A stretch of DNA of 5,513 nucleotides from an uncultured Nocardiopsis sp. (GTDB lineage: Bacteria; Actinomycetota; Actinomycetes; Streptosporangiales; Streptosporangiaceae). Below the pieces are notes generated by a model. The model made no database searches and was not told the DNA's origin. It saw nothing but the letters and a program-made list of their open reading frames with translations. The stretch spans positions 1 through 5,513 of the forward strand of contig CALGOD010001013.1 of NCBI GenBank assembly GCA_937957845.1, written 5' to 3'. Below, in pieces: positions 1-5,063 of the stretch; position 1 is the first letter of the stretch, and every line of letters starts with the position of its first letter. Position numbers and translations under genes: made by a program.

Positions 1-761
1 CCGAGTTCTTCCTGACCGGTTACTACCCCGCGATCACCTTCATGGTCTACGTGATCGCGGGGATGGCGGTGGGTCGCCGGGACCTGACCGCCACAGCGGT
101 GCGGTGGCGCCTGGCGGCCACGGGCCTGGTCCTGGCCGTGTTCGGCTACGTGGGCTCCTGGCTGATGCTGTACCCCCTGGGCGGACTGGACCGACTGGTG
201 GAGACGCGCGGTCCCGCCCTGACCGGCCTGCCTCCGGAGATGGTCACCGACCCGGCGGTGGTGGACGACGTGCGCTACGCGGTGACCGACAAGATGGAGT
301 CGGTCTCCGGCCAGGTGCCCACCGACTCCTGGTGGTGGTTGGCGACCGGCGCGCCCCACACCGGCACCACCTTCGAGATCGCCGAGGCGATCGGACAGGG
401 ACTGGTCGTGCTGGTGGTGTGCATGTTCCTGTGCGACCGTCTCCGTACCCTGACCTACCCGCTGACCTCGGTCGGCCGCATGCCGCTGACGATCTACAGC
501 GGGCACATCGTGGTCCTGGCGGTGGTCATCTCCGTCTCGGGGGTCGACTGGCAACAGCCCTGGCTGCTGGAGCAGTTCGTCCTCGGTTCCTTGATCTTCG
601 CCACCCTGTGGCGGAGGTTCGTGGGCCGGGGGCCGACCGAGATGGCCCTGGGCGAGGCGGCGACCGCGGCGGTCGCACTGATGGAGGAGCGCGGAGCCGC
701 GGGTGGTCTTTCGAGCTCCTCCGCGGAGGAGAGCGGACCTACCGGTCGTCCCGGCGGCTGA
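1..761 (+). CDS. Multi-pass membrane protein, acyltransferase-like (DUF1624/DUF418 type), 5' truncated
   Basis: The reading frame is open from the first base (first whole codon at 3) to a TGA at 759-761, so the start lies outside the window. The visible 252 residues contain about five hydrophobic segments. The first follows an FFLTGYYP stretch and runs through ITFMVYVIAGMAVG. Others are GLVLAVFGYVGSWLMLYPL, GLVVLVVCMFLC, LTIYSGHIVVLAVVISVSG and FVLGSLIFATLW. A polar, probably extracytoplasmic loop with WWWLATGAPHTGT lies between the second and third. The SVGRMPLTIYSGH motif before the fourth helix resembles the C-terminal half of actinobacterial proteins annotated as DUF418 or heparan-alpha-glucosaminide N-acetyltransferase-like, which are proposed to move acyl groups across the membrane. 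The substrate cannot be told. The tail is Ser/Gly/Ala-rich and probably disordered. Its last 23 bp overlap the convergent gene. The membrane protein call is firm; the family call is by resemblance. Confidence 0.72.
   Translation, partial: EFFLTGYYPAITFMVYVIAGMAVGRRDLTATAVRWRLAATGLVLAVFGYVGSWLMLYPLGGLDRLVETRGPALTGLPPEMVTDPAVVDDVRYAVTDKMESVSGQVPTDSWWWLATGAPHTGTTFEIAEAIGQGLVVLVVCMFLCDRLRTLTYPLTSVGRMPLTIYSGHIVVLAVVISVSGVDWQQPWLLEQFVLGSLIFATLWRRFVGRGPTEMALGEAATAAVALMEERGAAGGLSSSSAEESGPTGRPGG
716..731. terminator. Perfect 16-bp palindrome at the convergent gene ends, candidate bidirectional terminator
   Basis: CTCCTCCGCGGAGGAG reads the same on both strands and can fold as a 6-bp stem (716-721 with 726-731) with a CGCG loop. 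It lies 7 nt past the stop codon (739-741, TAG) of the leftward gene and inside the last codons of the rightward gene. There is no T-run on either side, so it would be an intrinsic-like hairpin of the kind often assumed in high-GC actinomycetes, not a classical rho-independent terminator. The hairpin is seen in the sequence; its termination role is inferred. Confidence 0.4.
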
Positions 762-1431
762 AGTTGGCCGAGGTGCGGTCGCGGTGGGTCAGGGAGTCGA
801 CGCTGGTCCGGGAGTTCTGTCTCATGAGCCGGCGCGCGTCGTCGGCGGCGGACCGGGCCACGGACGGGCTGGCCACCGGCCGCTGGGGCACCTCCGCATC
901 CTCGGGCAGACCGATGTCCATGGGCAGGCCCGCCTTGCTGATCACCCTCAGTTGGGCGGCCTCCTGTGACTTGGAGGGGCGGATGTCGCCGTCGGGAGTC
1001 CGCCAGGCCCTCATCCGCGCGTGCAGCCACTCGGTGCCCTGGTGGTCCGGGCCGCTCGGCCAGGGAACGCCGTCGGGCCTGTGGGCCAGGGCGTGCAGGA
1101 CGTCGGCGACGGTCCATCCGGCGGAGAAGAACCGGGCCGTCTCCTCGCGCAGCACACGAAAGTCCACCCGTCGTAGGGAGCCGTCCTCCCTGCGCAGTGA
1201 CTCACAGGCCTCGTGCACCGCTCGCGGTGTGTGCCGGGGACGGTGCAGGGGATCGGCCTCGGGTTTGTGCAACAGGGCGTCGTCCACGGTCACGATCACC
1301 TCGCCTTGACGGTTGTCCCAGACACCGACGTCCTCGCGGGCCCACCCCTGTGACTCGACCAGGGCCATCGCCAACCTGCGCAGATCGACCCGCTCGTCAT
1401 CGCTGCTGATCCGGAACTCCGCCATGGCCAC
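739..1431 (-). CDS. Conserved-looking hypothetical protein, 230 aa, no recognised family
   Basis: I do not recognise this protein. It begins with GTG at 1431, with an ATG two codons in (1425) as an alternative, and ends with TAG at 739-741. No Shine-Dalgarno sequence is visible before either start. It has balanced amino-acid composition, unlike the Arg/Pro/Gly-heavy opposite frames, which supports it as real coding sequence. Residues 1-55 look like a small alpha/beta unit (helix DLRRLAMALVES, then strands around DVGVWDN and GEVIVTVDD). Residues 86-165 are richer in helix and contain TARFFSAGWTVADVLHALAHRPDG, a helix-turn-helix-like pattern, followed by EWLHARMRAWRTPDGDIRPS. The last 45 residues are polar, basic and probably disordered. 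There is no signal peptide or membrane helix, so it is probably cytosolic, and DNA binding is possible but unproven. It converges with the membrane protein gene and overlaps it by 23 bp. Confidence 0.7.
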   Translation of the reverse strand: MAMAEFRISSDDERVDLRRLAMALVESQGWAREDVGVWDNRQGEVIVTVDDALLHKPEADPLHRPRHTPRAVHEACESLRREDGSLRRVDFRVLREETARFFSAGWTVADVLHALAHRPDGVPWPSGPDHQGTEWLHARMRAWRTPDGDIRPSKSQEAAQLRVISKAGLPMDIGLPEDAEVPQRPVASPSVARSAADDARRLMRQNSRTSVDSLTHRDRTSANFSRRDDR

Positions 1432-1437
1432 AGCTTA
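1425..1437 (-). promoter_or_regulatory. Possible -10 element for leaderless expression of the 739-1431 gene
   Basis: On the minus strand TAAGCT (1437-1432) fits the actinobacterial TANNNT -10 pattern and ends 6 nt before the ATG at 1425, close to where transcription would begin. That would give a leaderless mRNA starting at or next to this ATG and would explain the missing Shine-Dalgarno sequence. I see no convincing -35 hexamer 16-18 bp upstream, so support is weak. If true, the start would be 1425, not the GTG at 1431. Confidence 0.25.
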
Positions 1438-1555
1438 GGGCCGGTCGGTGGAATCCTGCTCGCCCCTCCCGAGTCGCGGGGCGCGGGTGGTGGCGTGGGG
1501 CGCGATGGCCGGCACGCCGGGTCTTTCGTCCTCGCCCGACGGCGGCGACCCCGGC

Positions 1556-1573
1556 GTCACCATCGACAGTGAC
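1556..1573. repeat. Short inverted repeat GTCAC-N8-GTGAC
   Basis: GTCAC at 1556-1560 and GTGAC at 1569-1573 form a 5-bp inverted repeat with an 8-bp spacer. This is a geometry that a dimeric repressor could read. It lies 125-142 bp upstream of the leftward hypothetical gene. Arms this short can arise by chance, and I have no second copy in the window. Confidence 0.2.
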
Positions 1574-1648
1574 CACGGGCACGAGGTCGACACAGGACAG
1601 GCCCCTTGCGGGAGCGGGCGTCCTCGGGGCCCTCGGGCATCGTCCGGT

Positions 1649-1661
1649 CGGGCCCTGCCCG
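1649..1661 (-). terminator. Small GC hairpin downstream of the GNAT gene
   Basis: CGGGC (1649-1653) and GCCCG (1657-1661) form a 5-bp stem with a 3-nt loop, 47 nt beyond the GNAT stop in the direction of its transcription. No T-run follows. It is the best terminator candidate in this spacer, but such short GC stems are common by chance in this DNA. Confidence 0.2.
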
Positions 1662-1708
1662 CCCTCCGTGGTCGGTGCGGTCGAGGGGGCTCCGTCGGAG
1701 GAGACCGG

Positions 1709-2320
1709 TCAGGGGGACACGACCACGGGGCGGGTCATCACCAGCTGTGGTCGCCCGACCTCGTCCAGGTGGCGGTGTCCGGTGAAGGAGAAGCCGGCGC
1801 GCCGGTAGACGCGCACCGCCGCGTGGTTGGCCTCGTTGACGCACAGCACCAGTGTGTCGGCGTGCGGCGCCACCTCGGTGACCAGGCGGTCCAGCGCCGG
1901 AGGCGAGCACGCGGTCCGGCCCACGCCTCTGCCCTGCCAGGCGGTGGTGACGTAGAAGGCGCGCAACAGCACCGCCCGATCCGGATCGGGGACCAGGTCG
2001 CGGGTGTGCACGGCCCGGTCCAGGACACCGAATCCGGCACAGACGGACCGGGCCTGGGCGGCGTCGCTCACGGGTGAGGCGAGGACGCGTACGGCGAAGG
2101 GGACGCGGGCGGGGTCGGCGTCGGCCGCGGGCAGGGTGGCCACCGGCGGCTTCGCGAGTCCGCGCTGTCCCGGTGGCAGGCGGTGTCGCAGCACGGCCTG
2201 TCGTAGCAGGGCCGCCTCGGGGGTGTCCCGGTCCAACCGCACCAGGCGTACCGGGCCGGGGGCGACCGCGCCTTCGTGGGGACCGTGGCCCCGGCGTCCG
2301 GTCGGCCTCCTGTCGTCCAC
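1709..2320 (-). CDS. GNAT-family N-acetyltransferase
   Basis: This 203-residue protein shows the C-terminal core of the Gcn5-related N-acetyltransferase fold, which moves an acetyl group from acetyl-CoA to an amine. Motif A is visible as AFYVTTAWQGRGVGR, with the pyrophosphate-binding QGRGVG loop at about residues 129-134. It is followed by a strand TLVLCVNEAN (about 156-165) and motif B NHAAVRVYRRAGF (about 165-177). The first 25 residues are polar, and the fold appears to begin at VRLVRLDRD. I chose the GTG at 2320 because GGAGG lies 4 nt upstream. The open frame continues to 2608, but that extension is Arg/Pro-rich and runs through the noncoding promoter region, so I judge it false. The substrate cannot be predicted. 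An acetyltransferase for a small molecule or a protein N-terminus is equally possible. The gene is divergent from deoC and may share its control region. Confidence 0.85.
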   Translation of the reverse strand: MDDRRPTGRRGHGPHEGAVAPGPVRLVRLDRDTPEAALLRQAVLRHRLPPGQRGLAKPPVATLPAADADPARVPFAVRVLASPVSDAAQARSVCAGFGVLDRAVHTRDLVPDPDRAVLLRAFYVTTAWQGRGVGRTACSPPALDRLVTEVAPHADTLVLCVNEANHAAVRVYRRAGFSFTGHRHLDEVGRPQLVMTRPVVVSP

Positions 2321-2324
2321 CGTG

Positions 2325-2329
2325 CCTCC
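2325..2329 (-). promoter_or_regulatory. Ribosome binding site of the GNAT gene
   Basis: On the minus strand GGAGG lies 4 nt before the GTG at 2320-2318. The spacing is slightly short but the match to the 16S rRNA tail is full. This is the main reason for preferring the 203-residue start over the upstream extension. Confidence 0.55.
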
Positions 2330-2388
2330 ACGTCCCTCGCCCTTGCGGGCCAGTTTGGCATCCCCGGAGGTCCACGCAGGGGAGTGGT

Positions 2389-2402
2389 CCGGTCTAGACC
2401 GG
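2389..2402. promoter_or_regulatory. Perfect 14-bp palindrome, candidate operator
   Basis: CCGGTCTAGACCGG is exactly self-complementary. It is centred on TCTAGA, and the CTAG tetramer is rare in many bacterial genomes. It sits 69 bp upstream of the GNAT start and 144 bp upstream of the deoC -35 element, a position suited to a dimeric repressor acting mainly on the leftward gene. The palindrome is seen; the regulator is unknown. Confidence 0.45.
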
Positions 2403-2430
2403 TGGTGTCTCCTGTGAAGAACGTGAGATG

Positions 2431-2466
2431 GAGAAAACGCCTGTTCTCTGGCGTTCTCGGGTTCTG
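2431..2466. promoter_or_regulatory. GTTCTC direct repeats within an AACGCC/GGCGTT inverted repeat
   Basis: GTTCTC occurs at 2443-2448 and again at 2453-2458, exactly 10 bp or one helical turn apart. A GTTCTG variant follows at 2461-2466. The first copy forms most of the loop of an inverted repeat made of AACGCC (2436-2441) and GGCGTT (2450-2455), which extends outward as GAGA (2431-2434) with TCTC (2455-2458) if two bases bulge. Repeats on one face of the helix are typical of cooperative transcription factor sites. The block lies in the lowest-GC part of the region. The regulator is unknown. Confidence 0.35.
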
Positions 2467-2500
2467 TATGGCGGAAAGTACGGGGATGGCCCTCGCCTTC

Positions 2501-2524
2501 CCTTGGAGGCTTCTCCAACCTTGG
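2501..2524. repeat. TTGGAG-GCTT-CTCCAA hairpin nested between CCTTGG direct repeats
   Basis: TTGGAG (2503-2508) and CTCCAA (2513-2518) form a perfect 6-bp stem with a GCTT loop. The hexamer CCTTGG occurs at 2501-2506 and again at 2519-2524. The block ends 21 bp upstream of the deoC -35 element, so it could be an activator or repressor site for the operon. A role in RNA is less likely because it lies upstream of the predicted transcription start. Confidence 0.35.
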
Positions 2525-2545
2525 GCGGCACGGTCCGCGCAGATG

Positions 2546-2574
2546 CTGACGCCGCCTTCGCCCGGCGTTAGGGT
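2546..2574 (+). promoter_or_regulatory. Predicted sigma70/HrdB-type promoter of the deoC operon
   Basis: CTGACG (2546-2551) and TAGGGT (2569-2574) are separated by 17 bp. They fit the actinobacterial TTGACN and TANNNT patterns with one mismatch in the -35 hexamer. Transcription would begin near 2581, giving a leader of about 100 nt before deoC. This is the only well-spaced pair I found facing rightward in the intergenic region. Confidence 0.45.
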
Positions 2575-2625
2575 GACTGCCTGGCGGTCGAGGGGGCCAC
2601 CTCCCCACGCCGCACCGAACACGAA

Positions 2626-2651
2626 CCGTCCCCGCTGTTCACGGCGGACGG
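2626..2651 (+). promoter_or_regulatory. Hairpin in the deoC mRNA leader
   Basis: CCGTCCCCG (2626-2634) pairs with CGGCGGACGG (2642-2651) to give nine base pairs with a single bulged C and a 7-nt loop. It lies in the predicted 5' untranslated region, 27 nt before the first possible deoC start. No T-run follows, so an attenuator is not indicated. It may stabilise the transcript or have no role. Confidence 0.35.
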
Positions 2652-2659
2652 GTGACCCA

Positions 2660-2670
2660 CGATCCGATCG
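2660..2670. promoter_or_regulatory. 11-bp palindrome CGATC-C-GATCG just before deoC
   Basis: CGATC (2660-2664) and GATCG (2666-2670) are exact inverted repeats around one base. The element lies about 80 bp downstream of the predicted transcription start and ends 8 nt before the deoC GTG. It could be a roadblock operator or could affect ribosome access. Short palindromes of this size can also occur by chance. Confidence 0.25.
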
Positions 2671-2678
2671 AGCTGTAG

Positions 2679-3626
2679 GTGCCCGTGCCCCACACCGCAT
2701 TCGCGCCCGAGGCGATGAGCAACCGTTCCCTCCGGGCGTTCCTGCACGGATTCCCGGGAGTGGACGAGGTCGGTGCGCGTGCCCGCGCCCAGGATCTGTC
2801 CACCCGGTCCATCAAGACCACCGCCAAGGCCGAGGCCATCGACCTGGCCATCCGCATGGTGGATCTGACCACGCTGGAGGGGGCCGACACCCCGGGCAAG
2901 GTCCGGGCCCTGTGCGCCAAGGCCGTGGGCCCCGACCCCGCCGACCGCACCGTGCCCCGTGTGGGCGCGGTGTGCGTCTACTCCGACATGGTCGCCACAG
3001 CCGTGGAGGCGCTGCGCGGCACCGGCGTCGCCGTGGCCTCGGTGGCCACCGCCTTCCCCTCCGGCCGCGCGCCCATGGAGGCCAAACTCGCCGACACCCG
3101 CCGCGCCGTCGCCGACGGCGCAGGCGAGATCGACATGGTCATCGACCGTGGCGCCTTCCTGTCCGGCGACTACCTCAAGGTCTTCGAGGAGATCGCCACG
3201 ATCAAGGAGGCCTGCGGTACCGCCCACCTCAAGGTCATCCTGGAGACCGGCGAACTGGCCACCTACGACAATGTGCGCCGCGCCTCCCACCTGGCGATCA
3301 GGGCGGGAGCCGACTTCATCAAGACCTCCACCGGCAAGGTCTCCCCGGCCGCCACCCTGCCGGTCACCCTGGTCATGCTGGAGGCGGTCCGCGACCACCA
3401 CGCCGCCACCGGGCGACGCGTGGGCGTCAAACCCGCGGGAGGTATCCGCACCACCAAGGACGCCATCCGCAACCTGGTCCTGGTCAACGAGGTCGTCGGT
3501 CCCGACTGGCTGACCCCCGACCTGTTCCGCATCGGCGCCTCCAGCCTGCTCAACGACCTTCTGATGCAGCGCACCAGGCTGTCCACCGGCACCTACCCGG
3601 GCCCCGACTACTACACGCTGGACTGA
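2679..3626 (+). CDS. deoC: Deoxyribose-phosphate aldolase
   Basis: This is a class I (Schiff-base) aldolase that splits 2-deoxy-D-ribose-5-phosphate into glyceraldehyde-3-phosphate and acetaldehyde in cytosolic deoxynucleoside breakdown. Counting from the GTG at 2679, the Schiff-base lysine is Lys215 in ADFIKTSTGK, the second active-site lysine is Lys251 in VKPAGGIR, and the proton-relay Asp is Asp152 in GEIDMVIDRG. The substrate-pocket region DLTTLEGADTPGKVRALC lies at about residues 62-79. At 315 residues it is the longer form, closer in length to animal DERA than to the 259-residue E. coli enzyme, and GASSLLNDLL near its end resembles the animal protein. The start is uncertain. GTG 2679 has little upstream signal, GTG 2685 has AGG 5 nt upstream, and ATG 2715 has GAGG only 2 nt away. 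All essential residues follow ATG 2715. It is the first gene of the rightward operon. Confidence 0.95.
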   Translation: MPVPHTAFAPEAMSNRSLRAFLHGFPGVDEVGARARAQDLSTRSIKTTAKAEAIDLAIRMVDLTTLEGADTPGKVRALCAKAVGPDPADRTVPRVGAVCVYSDMVATAVEALRGTGVAVASVATAFPSGRAPMEAKLADTRRAVADGAGEIDMVIDRGAFLSGDYLKVFEEIATIKEACGTAHLKVILETGELATYDNVRRASHLAIRAGADFIKTSTGKVSPAATLPVTLVMLEAVRDHHAATGRRVGVKPAGGIRTTKDAIRNLVLVNEVVGPDWLTPDLFRIGASSLLNDLLMQRTRLSTGTYPGPDYYTLD

Positions 3627-3632
3627 AACGTC

Positions 3633-5063
3633 GTGATCTTCGAGTACGCGCCCGCACCGGAGTCCCGCTCCGTCGTCACCCTGCGCGAGACCTACGAGCT
3701 GTTCGTCGACGGCGCCTTCACCCCGGCGGAGAGCGGTGAGCACCTCACCACCGTCGACCCCGCCGACGGGAGTGAACTCGCCCGGGTCGCCGTGGCCGGG
3801 CCCGCCGACGTGGACAAGGCGGTGGCCGCGGCCCGCCGCGCCTACGACACCGTGTGGAGCCGGATGTCCGGCGCCGAACGCGGCAAGTACCTGTTCCGCA
3901 TCGCCCGTGTCATCCAGGAACGCTCACGCGAACTGGCCGTGCTGGAGTCCATGGACAACGGCAAGCCGATCAAGGAGACCCGTGACGTCGACCTGCCCCT
4001 GGTCGCGGCGCACTTCTTCTACTACGCGGGATGGGCCGACAAGCTCGCCCACGCGGGTCTGGGCCCCGATCCGCGCCCCCTCGGGGTGGCGGCCCAGGTC
4101 ATTCCGTGGAACTTCCCGCTGCTCATGCTCGCGTGGAAGATCGCCCCTGCCCTGGCCACCGGGAACACCGTCGTCCTCAAACCGGCCGAGACCACCCCGC
4201 TCACCGCGCTCGCCTTCGCGGAGATCTGTCAGGAGGCGGACCTGCCCCCGGGCGTGGTCAACATCCTCACCGGAGCGGGCGAGACCGGACGCGCCCTGGT
4301 GGAGCACCCCGGTACGGACAAGGTGGCCTTCACCGGTTCCACCGAGGTGGGCCGACAGATCGCCCGGGCGGTCGCCGGCACCGACAAGAGGGTGACCCTG
4401 GAGCTGGGCGGCAAAGGGGCCAACATCGTCTACGACGACGCCGCGATCGACCAGGCTGTCGAGGGCATCGTCTCCGGCATCTTCTTCAACCAGGGTCACG
4501 TGTGCTGCGCCGGTTCCCGGCTGCTGGTGCAGGAGTCGATCGCGGAGGAACTCCTGCCCCTGCTCAAGGCCCGCATCTCCCGGCTGCGCCTCGGGGATCC
4601 CCTGGACAAGAACACCGACATCGGCGCGATCAACTCCGCCGAACAGCTGGAACGTATCCGCGAGCTCACCGACGCCGGCGAGGCCGAGGGCGCGGAGCGC
4701 TGGTCGCCCGCCTGCGACCTGCCCGGGAGCGGCTACTGGTTCGCGCCCACGATCCTGACCGGTGTCAGCCAGGCTCACCGGGTGGCGCGCGAGGAGATCT
4801 TCGGTCCCGTGCTCTCGGTACTGACCTTCCGTACCCCGGAAGAGGCCGTGGCCAAGGCCAACAACACGCCCTACGGTCTGTCCGCGGGCGTGTGGACCGA
4901 GAAGGGTTCGCGCATGCTCTGGACCGCCGAGCGCCTGCGCGCCGGGGTGGTCTGGTCCAACACGTTCAACAAGTTCGACCCGACCAGCCCCTTCGGCGGC
5001 TACAAGGAGTCGGGATACGGCCGCGAGGGCGGGCGGCACGGATTGGAGGCCTACCTTGGCTGA
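3633..5063 (+). CDS. Aldehyde dehydrogenase (NAD(P)-dependent), probable acetaldehyde oxidation
   Basis: A complete 476-residue member of the ALDH superfamily, which oxidises aldehydes to carboxylic acids using NAD(P)+. Visible motifs are MDNGKP (107-112), PWNFP (158-162), the cofactor-contacting Lys183 in LKPAETTPL, the Rossmann turn FTGSTEVG (233-240), the general base Glu257 in LELGGKGAN, the nucleophile Cys291 in FFNQGHVCCAGS, and Glu388 in EEIFGPVL. The length is normal for the family. The residue two before the nucleophile is His289, where the family normally has Gln or Glu. The GTG start is 6 nt after the deoC stop with no clear Shine-Dalgarno sequence, suggesting translation coupled to deoC; the following IFEYAPAPESR fits known actinobacterial relatives. 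Next to deoC, the natural substrate is probably the acetaldehyde that DeoC releases. That substrate is inferred from context only. The C-terminus ends at EAYLG. Confidence 0.93.
   Translation: MIFEYAPAPESRSVVTLRETYELFVDGAFTPAESGEHLTTVDPADGSELARVAVAGPADVDKAVAAARRAYDTVWSRMSGAERGKYLFRIARVIQERSRELAVLESMDNGKPIKETRDVDLPLVAAHFFYYAGWADKLAHAGLGPDPRPLGVAAQVIPWNFPLLMLAWKIAPALATGNTVVLKPAETTPLTALAFAEICQEADLPPGVVNILTGAGETGRALVEHPGTDKVAFTGSTEVGRQIARAVAGTDKRVTLELGGKGANIVYDDAAIDQAVEGIVSGIFFNQGHVCCAGSRLLVQESIAEELLPLLKARISRLRLGDPLDKNTDIGAINSAEQLERIRELTDAGEAEGAERWSPACDLPGSGYWFAPTILTGVSQAHRVAREEIFGPVLSVLTFRTPEEAVAKANNTPYGLSAGVWTEKGSRMLWTAERLRAGVVWSNTFNKFDPTSPFGGYKESGYGREGGRHGLEAYLG
5045..5049 (+). promoter_or_regulatory. 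Ribosome binding site fixing the TTG start of the second dehydrogenase gene
   Basis: GGAGG lies inside the last codons of the upstream dehydrogenase gene and 6 nt before TTG at 5056-5058. The match and spacing are ideal. In this frame no ATG or GTG lies near it, so this site is what identifies TTG as the start. Confidence 0.75.

Larger units (their letters stand above)
1432..1708. other. Noncoding spacer between two leftward genes
   Basis: This 277-bp spacer separates the GNAT gene from the downstream hypothetical gene. The reading frames that cross it are Arg/Pro/Gly-rich and continue antisense through the GNAT gene, so I regard them as shadows. It holds a small hairpin 47 nt after the GNAT stop, an inverted repeat at 1556-1573, and repeated GGGCCC blocks around 1600-1656. 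The gap is too long for simple operon coupling, so the two leftward genes are probably transcribed separately. Confidence 0.5.
2321..2678. other. Divergent intergenic control region between the GNAT gene and deoC
   Basis: This 358-bp region contains no convincing gene on either strand. Between 2405 and 2480 the GC content falls to about 51% by hand count, well below the flanking genes. It holds a 14-bp palindrome (2389-2402), GTTCT repeats (2443-2465), a TTGGAG hairpin (2503-2518), a sigma70-type promoter facing deoC (2546-2574), a leader hairpin (2626-2651) and an 11-bp palindrome just before deoC (2660-2670). No clear promoter facing the GNAT gene was found. A TACTTT -10-like hexamer on the minus strand at 2480-2475 has no -35 partner. 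Confidence 0.6.

Noticed and set aside
1594..1631. Inverted repeats AGGAC/GTCCT and GGCCCC/GGGGCC as a terminator
   Set aside because: The two arm pairs are arranged so that they cannot form one stem together, and each alone is short with a long loop.
1448..2077. Rightward frame opposite the GNAT gene
   Set aside because: Low-complexity composition with no motif, antisense to a gene that has clear acetyltransferase motifs.
2475..2480. TACTTT on the minus strand as the GNAT promoter -10
   Set aside because: No -35-like hexamer lies 16-19 bp upstream, and no sigma-E-type GGAAC...CGTC pair is present.
2321..2608. N-terminal extension of the GNAT protein by 96 residues
   Set aside because: The added sequence is Arg/Pro-rich, crosses the low-GC control region, and there is a good GGAGG site before the GTG at 2320.
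2276..3739. Long rightward open frame of 487 codons across the deoC region
   Set aside because: Its product is Arg/Gly/Pro/His-rich and overlaps deoC, whose catalytic motifs are unmistakable in another frame. Long false frames are expected in high-GC DNA.
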